NCBI GenBank assembly: GCA_021202075.1
Contig: JAJQDT010000060.1
Span: 26,651-90,650 of the forward strand
Length of the DNA: 64,000 nucleotides
Source: Lachnospiraceae bacterium
GTDB taxonomy: Bacteria; Bacillota; Clostridia; Lachnospirales; Lachnospiraceae
Direction: 5' to 3'
Part shown: positions 1 to 6,856 of the stretch, piece after piece
Layout: each line of letters begins with the position of its first letter
Numbering within the stretch: position 1 is the first letter of the stretch
The notes under the pieces: generated by a model
What the model was told of the DNA's origin: nothing
What the model saw: the letters and a program-made list of their open reading frames with translations, nothing else
Database searches by the model: none
Made by a program: the position numbers and the translations under genes

Positions 1-275
1 TCATCCTCCGCGGCGGCTGTCAGCCCGACTGAACCCTCTTCGCCGGCAGACGCCTCTTCCGTACCATCCCCGTCAAGGCTGACAATGTCTGTATACGTGT
101 CCACATATGTATTTTCCTCGATTTCATCCGTCAGAAGCACCGTGTTGTCATCGGAGCTTACCGTGTCCGCCTCTTCCTCCAGAAGCCCTCCAGAGTAATT
201 CAGATATCCGGCAATCGCGATCATGATCGCCAGCGTGGTAATGATAATCTGGTTTTTCTTAAATAGTTTCTTCAC
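1..275 (-). CDS. spoIIIAH: Stage III sporulation protein AH, N-terminal part
   Basis: SpoIIIAH belongs to the SpoIIIA-SpoIIQ channel that joins mother cell and forespore during engulfment. Only about 91 codons lie in the window; the gene continues past base 1. I start it at a GTG (273-275) preceded by a GAGGAGG ribosome binding site. The first residues, MKKLFKKNQIIITT, form a basic cytoplasmic stub followed by one membrane helix (about residues 8-25), as in known SpoIIIAH. An acidic, Thr/Ser-rich linker follows. The ring-building domain is outside the window. It is the last gene of the operon, 10 nt after spoIIIAG. Confidence 0.85.
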   Translation of the reverse strand, partial: MKKLFKKNQIIITTLAIMIAIAGYLNYSGGLLEEEADTVSSDDNTVLLTDEIEENTYVDTYTDIVSLDGDGTEEASAGEEGSVGLTAAAED

Positions 276-285
276 CTGATCCTCC

Positions 286-900
286 TCATTCCATCTTCAT
301 TACTTTGATTTTATGCGCCTCCACTCCAAATAATGCCATCACCGCTTCCGTAATCTCTGCCACCACCGTCTGGCTTCCCGCGCCCTGCGCAATCACCAGA
401 ACGCCGAGGATTTCCGGTGCGAGCTCCTCTGTCACATACGGTGTTTCACTTCCATCGGCATCCTTCTCGTAGATGGTGCTTTCACCGTTCCCTGACTGCT
501 CCGAGGATGATGATTCACTCTCATTCACGCTCTCCTCCCTTGCCTCCGACTGTTCCGCATCCTTCTCAACCACCTTCTTTCCGCTCGACTTCAAGGTAAT
601 CATGACTTCCACATCCCCGATACCTTCCACCTGACTCAGAATCCGTTTCAGGCGCTCCTCCAACTCCGACGCGAAGGTACTGTCTGCAGAAAATTTGACA
701 TTTGAGCCATTCGAAGCTTCTGCCGCAGCCTCCTCGTCCGTCGTCCCGGCTTCATTTTCAGTCAAAGTTCCGGTTGCATTCTCATCCGATGTCCCGCCAC
801 CTGACGGCCATGCGATCACAACCAGGAGAATTCCAAAAAGCAGGAGAATCGTTATCTGGTCTTTTTTCCCGACTTTCAGCTTTTCCAGCCATTTTCCCAT
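286..900 (-). CDS. spoIIIAG: Stage III sporulation protein AG
   Basis: This 204-residue protein is the ring-forming subunit of the mother-cell side of the sporulation channel. It has a short basic N-terminus, one membrane helix (about residues 15-32), an acidic Glu/Ser/Thr linker, and a domain beginning near LEERLKRILSQVEGIGDVEVMI. That domain is interrupted by a Ser/Glu-rich loop (SVNESESSSSEQSGNGES), the place where known SpoIIIAG proteins carry a beta-insertion. The C-terminal EITEAVMALFGVEAHKIKV is typical of the family. A 159-nt spacer separates it from spoIIIAF upstream, which is unusual for this operon; spoIIIAH follows after 10 nt. Confidence 0.92.
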   Translation of the reverse strand: MGKWLEKLKVGKKDQITILLLFGILLVVIAWPSGGGTSDENATGTLTENEAGTTDEEAAAEASNGSNVKFSADSTFASELEERLKRILSQVEGIGDVEVMITLKSSGKKVVEKDAEQSEAREESVNESESSSSEQSGNGESTIYEKDADGSETPYVTEELAPEILGVLVIAQGAGSQTVVAEITEAVMALFGVEAHKIKVMKME

Positions 901-1059
901 CCCTTTGGCCCCGCTTTCTGTATCTGACCCGCCCCAGAATTTCTATGACTCTATTCCATATCCCGCATCATATTTTGATACTATTTGTCGTAAGACACCC
1001 TTCGGCCTCGTCGGCATCTTCGCTGCCGCTTCGATCGGCGAATATCCCGAGTCTTCTCA

Positions 1060-1566
1060 CTATGACTGCACCGAAATCTCGATTGCTGACACGGAAATCT
1101 GGTACAAACCGGCTATCTCACTCTTTGTCAGGGAACCGGCCGCCTCCGCGTCCACAGCTTCGTTCACGCCCACCTGCAGAGAGACGGATTCCAGCGAGAT
1201 ACCATCCTCCCCGAATTCCAGCTGCACGGCAAGAACGGTCAGCCCATACGCCAGGGCAATTTCCGAAATCTGCCTTTTTATCTCGTCCCGGAATGCCTCC
1301 TGAATCTGCTCATTTTTCAGCTCCGACAGTCCCTCCGCCGCACTTTCGAGTTCTTCATATTCCTCTTTCAAAAATTCCAGCTGCAGCAGGCGCTCCAGCT
1401 CATCCTCGCTCCCCAGGATTTTCAGAAGAGGTCCGGATGCAATCAGGAAAAACAAAAGCCCTGCATAAAAACGGACATACTTTGCAAAACGGTTTTCGGG
1501 TACCAGATGAAGCAAAATCGTCAGGATGCAGGCCGAAGCCGCCAGGGTTTTCATCCACTTGAGCAT
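1060..1566 (-). CDS. spoIIIAF: Stage III sporulation protein AF
   Basis: SpoIIIAF is a small membrane protein of the SpoIIIA channel. The 168-residue product has two N-terminal membrane helices (about residues 8-25 and 34-52; LAASACILTILLHLV and FYAGLLFFLIASGPLL), then a cytoplasmic helical and alpha/beta domain rich in Glu. I choose the ATG at 1564-1566 because AGGAGA lies 7 nt before it; an upstream in-frame start would add ten residues without a better ribosome site. The spacers on both sides (219 nt towards spoIIIAE, 159 nt towards spoIIIAG) are unusually long. Confidence 0.9.
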   Translation of the reverse strand: MLKWMKTLAASACILTILLHLVPENRFAKYVRFYAGLLFFLIASGPLLKILGSEDELERLLQLEFLKEEYEELESAAEGLSELKNEQIQEAFRDEIKRQISEIALAYGLTVLAVQLEFGEDGISLESVSLQVGVNEAVDAEAAGSLTKSEIAGLYQISVSAIEISVQS

Positions 1567-1672
1567 ATTAATTCTCCTGATACACGTCACGCCCATGCCG
1601 CGCGGTCCGCCTCGGAAATCCTCCGCAGCGCAGATGCAACGTGTAATTCTTTCCTTTCCATTTCCCTTAAAT

Positions 1673-1708
1673 ACATGTCCATGATTCGCACGCGAATCAT
1701 GGACATGT
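1673..1708. repeat. Perfect 17-bp inverted repeat with 2-nt loop in the spoIIIAE-AF spacer
   Basis: The arms ACATGTCCATGATTCGC (1673-1689) and its exact reverse complement (1692-1708) are separated by AC only. The same arm core recurs at 1763-1793. The element sits between spoIIIAE and spoIIIAF, both on the minus strand, so it would be a very stable hairpin in the mRNA. No U-tract follows it, so it is not a typical intrinsic terminator. Confidence 0.9.
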
Positions 1709-1720
1709 CATCAAGGAGAG

Positions 1721-1757
1721 CCGCGCATTTGAAATCGCGCTAAAGCGCGATGCGCGG
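1721..1757. repeat. Compound GC-rich hairpin in the spoIIIAE-AF spacer
   Basis: An inner stem ATCGCGC/GCGCGAT with a TAAA loop lies inside an outer stem CCGCGCA/TGCGCGG. The inner right arm and outer right arm share one T. It sits between the two related hairpins at 1673-1708 and 1763-1793. Confidence 0.8.
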
Positions 1758-1800
1758 CCTGCGTCCATGATTCGCAGGCGGCGAATCATGGACATGTCAT
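1758..1800. repeat. Family A hairpin repeat overlapping the spoIIIAE stop codon
   Basis: The layout is CCTGCGTCC, stem, loop, stem, GGACAT. The arms GTCCATGATTCGC (1763-1775) and its reverse complement (1781-1793) pair over 13 bp. The right arm contains the spoIIIAE stop codon and encodes its last residues. The same frame with a different stem is found at 19553-19620 and, more decayed, at 7890-7956. Confidence 0.85.
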
Positions 1801-2958
1801 CGCGAGCGAGATTACAAAAATCGCAAGCGCCGAAGCCATCACCCGCAGCAGCAGTGCGCTTCCTTTGGAGATGCTCTCAATCCCTTCCACCAGCCGTTTG
1901 TCACAGACTGGCGCGATGACAGCGCAAAGAACCCGGAACAGCAAAACACAGGCCGAAAGCCGGACAAATGGCGCCAGGCAGATCATGCCGAGCGCGAGAA
2001 TGCCCGCCACGCCCACCGCGTTTTTGATCACGAGCGCTGCCCCCGCCACGGTCTGCGCCGCCGCGTTCCAGGCGGAACCGATTCCCGGAATCGCGGAGGC
2101 AACCCGGTTCAGTGTCGAATTTTTCATGGAATCGACCGCCGGGATAATCATGCACTGCACGGCCTGCAGACCGACAACCAGCCCCAGAATGGATTTTATG
2201 CCCCACTGGATCAGAGTTTCCAGAAGCTGTGCGAATCTTGAAAAATAATCGTCCGCCGTAATCTGGTTCAGAACCAGAACCAGCATATAAAAATGGATCA
2301 CCGGAAAAATCACTTTGATCAGCACCGTCTGCAGCAGGCTGATGGCAAGCAATGTGACCTCGTGAAAGCCAATGGCTGTGAGCGTCCCCGCGCTCAGCAC
2401 CAAAGTAATCGCGTAGGATGGCAAAAGGATTTTCATAAATGTGATCAGTGCCTCACAGGCTGAGGAAGCCTGCTCCGCCAGTGAGGAAAACGAATTCATC
2501 AGCAGTGTGGAAAGCATCAGATACATCATATAAAAGCTGATGTCCGAAATCTGATGGTTGTCAAACACGCGAATAAAATTAGAAAAGATGGCCGAGGAAA
2601 GTGCAATCAGAAGAATCTGACCGGCAAGCGTCCTCTGCCGCTTCCATTCGCCCAAAACCAGCTCCGAGACCAGTTCCGCCAGCGTCTGCGGTTCAAAAGC
2701 GATGGTTCCGTTCAAAAAGCTTTTTACCGTTTCCAGGAAAGAAAATTTCTCTGTATCTATCAGCTCCGCAAGCGTCTCCTCCACCTCAGCGGCATCTATG
2801 TACTCCGTAAATTCATCCAGAAGCGCTGATTCCTCCGTCTCGCTTTGCGCAGCGGCCAACGCCGCTTTCGCAGGAAGAAAAGCAGCCGCCAGGAGGAAGC
2901 ATATATGCAGAAGCGAAATGAGCAGGATTATCATTCTCTCTCTTTGCTGTTCCAACAT
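1786..2958 (-). CDS. spoIIIAE: Stage III sporulation protein AE
   Basis: SpoIIIAE is the large polytopic membrane protein of the sporulation channel. The 390-residue product begins with a signal peptide (MIILLISLLHICFLLAAAF then AKA), then an acidic extracytoplasmic segment, then a run of about seven hydrophobic helices. Length and order fit the family (about 390-400 residues). I choose the ATG at 2956-2958 because GGGAGGAG lies about 10 nt upstream; the longer frame has no better site. The last codons (AMTCP, stop) are supplied by a palindromic repeat, so the natural C-terminus may have been replaced by a repeat insertion. Known SpoIIIAE tails are not strongly conserved, so function may be intact. 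Confidence 0.92.
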   Translation of the reverse strand: MLEQQRERMIILLISLLHICFLLAAAFLPAKAALAAAQSETEESALLDEFTEYIDAAEVEETLAELIDTEKFSFLETVKSFLNGTIAFEPQTLAELVSELVLGEWKRQRTLAGQILLIALSSAIFSNFIRVFDNHQISDISFYMMYLMLSTLLMNSFSSLAEQASSACEALITFMKILLPSYAITLVLSAGTLTAIGFHEVTLLAISLLQTVLIKVIFPVIHFYMLVLVLNQITADDYFSRFAQLLETLIQWGIKSILGLVVGLQAVQCMIIPAVDSMKNSTLNRVASAIPGIGSAWNAAAQTVAGAALVIKNAVGVAGILALGMICLAPFVRLSACVLLFRVLCAVIAPVCDKRLVEGIESISKGSALLLRVMASALAIFVISLAMTCP

Positions 2959-2981
2959 TCCCTTACGCTCCTCCCAGCTGC

Positions 2982-3055
2982 GGAGCTGCCGCGAAATTGT
3001 ATGCCCATCCTTCACCGCCTGACACGCGAACCGCAAACGATAAAATCTTCAGCGC
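2982..3055. repeat. Family B repeat in the spoIIIAD-AE spacer
   Basis: The stretch starting GAGCTGCCGCGAAATT aligns over about 65 nt with 49252-49321 and partly with 49337-49395. Shared blocks include CTGCCGCGAAATT and TGCCCATC. It lies just upstream of the spoIIIAE ribosome binding site in the minus-strand operon. Confidence 0.7.
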
Positions 3056-3101
3056 GGCCCGGACAGTGGCAATGTCATGCAGAAAAGCAGGCGAAAATCA
3101 C

Positions 3102-3494
3102 TCACCACAGTGCATACACCGTCTCCAGCAAAGCCAGAATAATGGGGGAGCTGACCGCCAGAATCGATATTTTTCCAAAGATTTCGATCTGCCCCGCAAC
3201 CGCTCCAAAGCCGGCGTCCCGACAGAGGTTTGAGGAAAAATCAGCCACGTAAGTGATTCCGATGATCTTCAAAAGGATTTTGTAGTAGGCTTTCTGCTCC
3301 GCGAGATAGCCTGCCAGCGTCTCCAGCAGTGTAAATACGGATGAGAGCCTGGACAAGCTGTAATAAATGATCAGCAGACAGGCTGACAGGCTGATCATCT
3401 GCGCAAACGGCGCATGCGATTCCTTCAAAAACAGCCCGAGCATGGCCGCGGACAGCCCCAGGCAGGCGATTTTGATTATATTCGTGGCTCTCAC
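3102..3494 (-). CDS. spoIIIAD: Stage III sporulation protein AD
   Basis: This small polytopic membrane protein of the SpoIIIA channel has about four hydrophobic helices and the family motif KIIGITYVADF, then DAGFGAVAGQIEIFGK and a hydrophobic C-terminus. The start is uncertain. The frame is open to a TTG at 3512. The GTG used here (3492-3494) has AAAGGA almost touching it. By family alignment and ribosome-site spacing (AAAGGATG, then about 8-10 nt) the expected start is the codon at 3483-3485, which reads ACG and gives TNIIKIACLG where relatives have a Met. Either a start-codon mutation or a non-AUG start is possible. A spacer of about 190-210 nt separates it from spoIIIAC. Confidence 0.85.
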   Translation of the reverse strand: MRATNIIKIACLGLSAAMLGLFLKESHAPFAQMISLSACLLIIYYSLSRLSSVFTLLETLAGYLAEQKAYYKILLKIIGITYVADFSSNLCRDAGFGAVAGQIEIFGKISILAVSSPIILALLETVYALW

Positions 3495-3569
3495 ATCCTT
3501 TCGATATGCCAATATATATTGATATCATAGATGTCTTTTTTTCAGTCGATACGCCTGACATCGGCGCAC

Positions 3570-3665
3570 CCGCCATCGATTGCTGAGCGATTTTGCCGCA
3601 GCCATAGCGGATTTCATTTTGACTGATGCCGGGAATCCCCGCCATCGATCGCAGAATAATTTTGC
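3570..3665. repeat. Two degenerate 27-bp direct repeats in the spoIIIAC-AD spacer
   Basis: Copies at 3570-3596 and 3639-3665 share CCGCCATCGAT and a terminal TTTTGC, with about 21 of 27 positions equal. They lie in the long spacer between spoIIIAC and spoIIIAD. Confidence 0.65.
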
Positions 3666-3701
3666 TGTGAGTACTGCCCCTTCCATGAAGGAAAACCAAT
3701 G

Positions 3702-3896
3702 CTATAATGCAAACAATGACTTCACTGTCTCGAACAACTGGCTGATATATGGCACCAGCCAGAACAGAACCAGAAGCAGCCCGGCCAGACTCGTCAGAAA
3801 TGCGTGCTCCTCTCTCCCACTCTGTTTGAGAACCTGACCGAGTACGGAAACCAGGATTCCGACGGCGGCGATTTTAAAAATCAGGTTTATGCTCAT
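3702..3896 (-). CDS. spoIIIAC: Stage III sporulation protein AC
   Basis: This 64-residue membrane protein has two helices (about residues 4-22 and 34-55) joined by the short polar loop KQSGREEHAF, the standard size and layout of SpoIIIAC. AGAGGTGG precedes the ATG. It is separated from spoIIIAB by 128 nt and from spoIIIAD by about 190-210 nt, whereas these genes usually almost touch. Confidence 0.92.
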   Translation of the reverse strand: MSINLIFKIAAVGILVSVLGQVLKQSGREEHAFLTSLAGLLLVLFWLVPYISQLFETVKSLFAL

Positions 3897-4024
3897 TTTC
3901 CACCTCTTCTTCCCATATCCGACTGCTTTTACAGTAAATCACCATACAGCGATTTTCGTTGCGCCATTACATACAAATGCTAATTGTGCAAACGACTTCT
4001 TTTGTTTGGCTATTGACAACGCAT

Positions 4025-4555
4025 TTACAATAAAATAATCACAGCCGCGGCCCCTGACGCCGCCGAGAGCCTGCGCCAGAGGGTTCCCTTCTCCTGCCAT
4101 TCCTGATACGCTAAAGCGCTCATTTTGTCAAAGCGCTGCTGAAATTTTTGCAGGCAGATTTTCTGCAGACCGATATCCGTACTGGTAAATGCCCCTGCCG
4201 TTTCAAGAAGGAGCTGATGCTCCGCGGTATTCCAAATCAGCTCTTTTGGCAGATTTTTTTCAATGCTCTCCCGCCAGATTTCCTGAAAGGATTGTCCGCC
4301 CCGTGCCTCCACCTGACCTGCACAACACAGGAGCATGGGTCTAAGAGGAGTTTTGCAGACATCCGCCGCACTTTTCAACGCTTCCCAGAGAGGAGTCCGA
4401 TACCAGGTCATCTCCTGTTCCAGAAGCAAAAGCGCATCCTTCATCTCCAGAAGAAACAGCCAGCGCCTTTTCAGGCTGTGGTCCATCTCTATCCCGGCCA
4501 GAGAGCACGCTCCGAAAACACAAAGCAGTCCGCATAATTTCAGCATCGCGCGCAT
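4025..4555 (-). CDS. spoIIIAB: Stage III sporulation protein AB
   Basis: SpoIIIAB (176 residues) is a bitopic membrane protein of the channel, distantly related to the GspF proteins of type II secretion. It has an N-terminal helix (LKLCGLLCVFGACSLAGI), a central helical domain containing LFLLEMKDALLLLEQEMTW, and a C-terminal helix (SAASGAAAVIILL). It overlaps the 3' end of spoIIIAA by 16 nt, implying translational coupling. GGGGGA lies about 7 nt before the ATG. Confidence 0.92.
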   Translation of the reverse strand: MRAMLKLCGLLCVFGACSLAGIEMDHSLKRRWLFLLEMKDALLLLEQEMTWYRTPLWEALKSAADVCKTPLRPMLLCCAGQVEARGGQSFQEIWRESIEKNLPKELIWNTAEHQLLLETAGAFTSTDIGLQKICLQKFQQRFDKMSALAYQEWQEKGTLWRRLSAASGAAAVIILL

Positions 4556-5484
4556 AGCAGTTCCCCCAAAGAGCCGCGAATCTCCCTGATACTGCCCGGA
4601 GCGTCTCTTCCGCCAAGCACCACATAGCGGTCAAACATCCGCGCCTTTTGCATTTTTTTCAGCAATGGCTTTTTCTTCAGCTCATCGACCGAGGAACCGT
4701 GAACTGTTGCGATCAGCCTGCAGCCGCTGTAAAATACGTTTTCCAGCGCCTCTCCATCCCGGCTGCTGCCCAGCTCGTCCACGGCAATCACCTCCGGCGA
4801 CATGGAACGGAGGAGCATCATCATGCCTTCCGCCTTTGCGCAGCCATCCATGACATCCGTCCGCATGCCAATGTCATTCTGAGGCACCCCCAGATACGCG
4901 CCGGCAATCTCTGAGCGCTCATCTGCCACTCCGACTGTGCGTCCCATTCCAAAAGAGCCTCCGTCTGAAATCTGGCGTATGATATCGCGCAGAAGCGTCG
5001 TTTTTCCACCGCCTGGCGGGGAAATAATCAATGTGTGGCAGACCTCTCCATCCTGATACAGAAATGGCATTAGCGCATCCGCGCACCCTTTTCGCTGATG
5101 AGACAGTCGAATGTTCAGAAACGAAATGGAGCGGACACACCGCACACCTTTCTCATCCATGACGGCATGTCCCGCCACACCGACCCGGTGTCCGCCCGGA
5201 ATCGTAAAAAATCCCTGCCTGATCTCCTCGTCATACGCATACAGCGAAAAGCCGGAAAGTACTTCCAGTGTCCGGTTCAGATCCTCGCCAGAAACACGGT
5301 ATCCGTCCGATACCTCCCGCGAACGTTTTCCCGGCCTGCAAAGGGTCCACTCATGCCCCTGACAGACCAGAATCACAGGCTGTCCGGCCCGCAGACGAAG
5401 CTCCTGCAGCTGTTCAAAATCCAATCCGGATTCCAGTAACAGATGGGCCAGCGGCTCTGCAAGCAAATGACAGAAGGATTCCAT
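4540..5484 (-). CDS. spoIIIAA: Stage III sporulation protein AA, ATPase
   Basis: SpoIIIAA is the cytoplasmic AAA-type ATPase of the SpoIIIA-SpoIIQ channel and resembles type II/IV secretion ATPases. The 314-residue protein shows a Walker A motif (SPPGGGKTTLLRD, about residue 155) and a Walker B region (EVIAVDELGSS), then IATVHGSS. The frame is open 52 codons further up, but the ATG at 5482-5484 has AAAGGAG 8 nt before it and gives the usual family start. It is the first gene of the operon, 62 nt downstream of a sigma-E type promoter. Confidence 0.95.
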   Translation of the reverse strand: MESFCHLLAEPLAHLLLESGLDFEQLQELRLRAGQPVILVCQGHEWTLCRPGKRSREVSDGYRVSGEDLNRTLEVLSGFSLYAYDEEIRQGFFTIPGGHRVGVAGHAVMDEKGVRCVRSISFLNIRLSHQRKGCADALMPFLYQDGEVCHTLIISPPGGGKTTLLRDIIRQISDGGSFGMGRTVGVADERSEIAGAYLGVPQNDIGMRTDVMDGCAKAEGMMMLLRSMSPEVIAVDELGSSRDGEALENVFYSGCRLIATVHGSSVDELKKKPLLKKMQKARMFDRYVVLGGRDAPGSIREIRGSLGELLCARC

Positions 5485-5545
5485 CCTCAGACTCCTTTCC
5501 GAATGACTGCCTGCGCGTTGGACAAACAGGCATTTACAATAATCA

Positions 5546-5574
5546 TATATATGGGAAAACGAGCCGGAATATGC
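5546..5574 (-). promoter_or_regulatory. Sigma-E promoter of the spoIIIA operon
   Basis: On the minus strand GCATATT (5568-5574) fits the sigma-E -35 consensus KMATATT fully. After exactly 14 nt comes CATATATA (5546-5553), similar to the -10 consensus CATACAMT. The spoIIIAA start lies about 60 nt downstream. In Bacillus the operon is read by mother-cell sigma-E, which agrees. Confidence 0.75.
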
Positions 5575-5677
5575 ATCGAACAGAGCAATTATATATCTGC
5601 TGCATCCTTCGCGCAGTACTGAGCGGACATGGCCTGTCACGAGTATGCAAAATTTTTCGAATCATATCGGAAAGTAT

Positions 5678-5706
5678 TTGCTTTTTTACGTTAAGGTCAC
5701 TATAAT
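5678..5706 (+). promoter_or_regulatory. Sigma-A promoter of the carbamate kinase gene
   Basis: TTGCTT (5678-5683), a 17-nt spacer and a perfect TATAAT (5701-5706) lie 224 nt before the start codon, leaving a long leader with hairpin repeats. Confidence 0.65.
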
Positions 5707-5843
5707 ATCAAATATCCGTGCAAGCTATGTCATAAGGGATACAGGCCTGTCGGCGGCTCTACGCTCGGCACTTAACGAGTGCCACTGGCACTCAGTGCCC
5801 TTAGGTCTCCGGCTGTCTGGCTCGTTACTTCGCGGGAATCAAA

Positions 5844-5883
5844 AATCGCTTCGCGATTGCATATCCCGTACGAAGTGCGGGAT
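5844..5883. repeat. Family A hairpin pair upstream of the carbamate kinase gene
   Basis: Two hairpins lie side by side: AATCGC-TTC-GCGATT (5844-5858) and ATCCCGTAC-GAA-GTGCGGGAT (5863-5883). The pair is nearly the reverse complement of 43555-43595. Confidence 0.85.
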
Positions 5884-5929
5884 GCCTCCTTCATCCTTTT
5901 GTCGCAGAACCAGAAAGGGCTTAACGATT

Positions 5930-6856
5930 ATGAAAAAAAGAGTTGTCGTAGCGCTCGGGCATAAGGCACTGGGCACTACTTTTCCGGAACAGCGGGATGC
6001 CGTGCTGCACACGGCCTCGATTCTTGCCGACCTCGTAGAGGAGGGCGCCCAGCTTATCATCACGCACAGCAATGCGCCCCAGCTCGGCATGATCCATACC
6101 GCTATTAATGAATACGCGAAAACGCATGAGACCTACAGTGCGCCGGTCGCCATCTGCTCCGCGATGAGCCAGGGCTATATCGGCTATGATATCCAGAACA
6201 CACTCCGCTCTGAACTGCTCTCCCGCGGGATTTACCGGACGGTTGCCACCGTTCTGACGCAGGTGACCGTGGATCCGTATGACGAGGCCTTTTATCATCC
6301 GATCAAACGGATCGGGCGCTATCTCAATGCAGAGGAGGCCGCAGAGGAAGAGAAAAAGGGCAATTATGTCGTCGAGGAGCCCGGAAAGGGATTCCGGCGC
6401 ATCGTCGCGGCGCCGAAGCCGCTCGACATTGTGGAGATTGACGCCATCAATGCGCTGGTCAATGCAGGGCATATTGTCGTCGCGGGCGGCGGGGGCGGCA
6501 TCCCGGTGCTGAAGCAGCGGAACCATCTGAAGGGCGCCAGTGCCGTCATTGAAAAAGACGCCGTGAGCGGGCGCCTGGCAGATCTGGTGGACGCGGATCA
6601 GCTGCTGATACTGACCAACGAAGAGTTTGTCTATCTCGGCTATGAATCGGAACACCCGCAGCCCATCCGCGAGATGAACGTTTCCGAGGCACTGCAGTAC
6701 ATTCAGAATGGGGAATTCGGAACGGACAAAATGCTTCCGAAGATTGAAGCCTCCGTTCATTTTGTCTCCCAGAAGGAAGGACGCTCTGCAACGATTACCT
6801 CGATTGAGACAGCAAAGGAAGCATACCTCGGAAAAACCGGAACGGTGATCAGATAG
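5930..6856 (+). CDS. arcC: Carbamate kinase
   Basis: Carbamate kinase makes ATP and carbamate from carbamoyl phosphate and ADP, the last step of arginine or agmatine fermentation. The 308-residue protein has the amino acid kinase fold, with PEQRDAVLHTA near the N-terminus, TQVTVDPYDEAF, the glycine-rich AGGGGGIPV and ALQYIQNGEFGTDKMLPKIEA near the C-terminus. The N-terminal nucleotide loop reads VVALGHKALG, where classic ArcC has ALGGNAL. The ATG at 5930 follows AAAGGG about 10 nt away; the frame is open far upstream but there encodes repeat DNA. No arginine deiminase or ornithine carbamoyltransferase gene is near. Its 3' end overlaps the convergent permease gene by 8 nt. Confidence 0.88.
   Translation: MKKRVVVALGHKALGTTFPEQRDAVLHTASILADLVEEGAQLIITHSNAPQLGMIHTAINEYAKTHETYSAPVAICSAMSQGYIGYDIQNTLRSELLSRGIYRTVATVLTQVTVDPYDEAFYHPIKRIGRYLNAEEAAEEEKKGNYVVEEPGKGFRRIVAAPKPLDIVEIDAINALVNAGHIVVAGGGGGIPVLKQRNHLKGASAVIEKDAVSGRLADLVDADQLLILTNEEFVYLGYESEHPQPIREMNVSEALQYIQNGEFGTDKMLPKIEASVHFVSQKEGRSATITSIETAKEAYLGKTGTVIR

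Larger units (their letters stand above)
5485..5929. other. Divergent promoter region between spoIIIA and the carbamate kinase gene
   Basis: This gene-free stretch holds the sigma-E type promoter of spoIIIA (minus), a sigma-A type promoter for the carbamate kinase gene (plus), and a transcribed leader of about 220 nt for the latter. The leader contains family A hairpin material (5844-5883) and the palindromic GTGCCACTGGCAC-like stretch near 5780. Confidence 0.7.
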
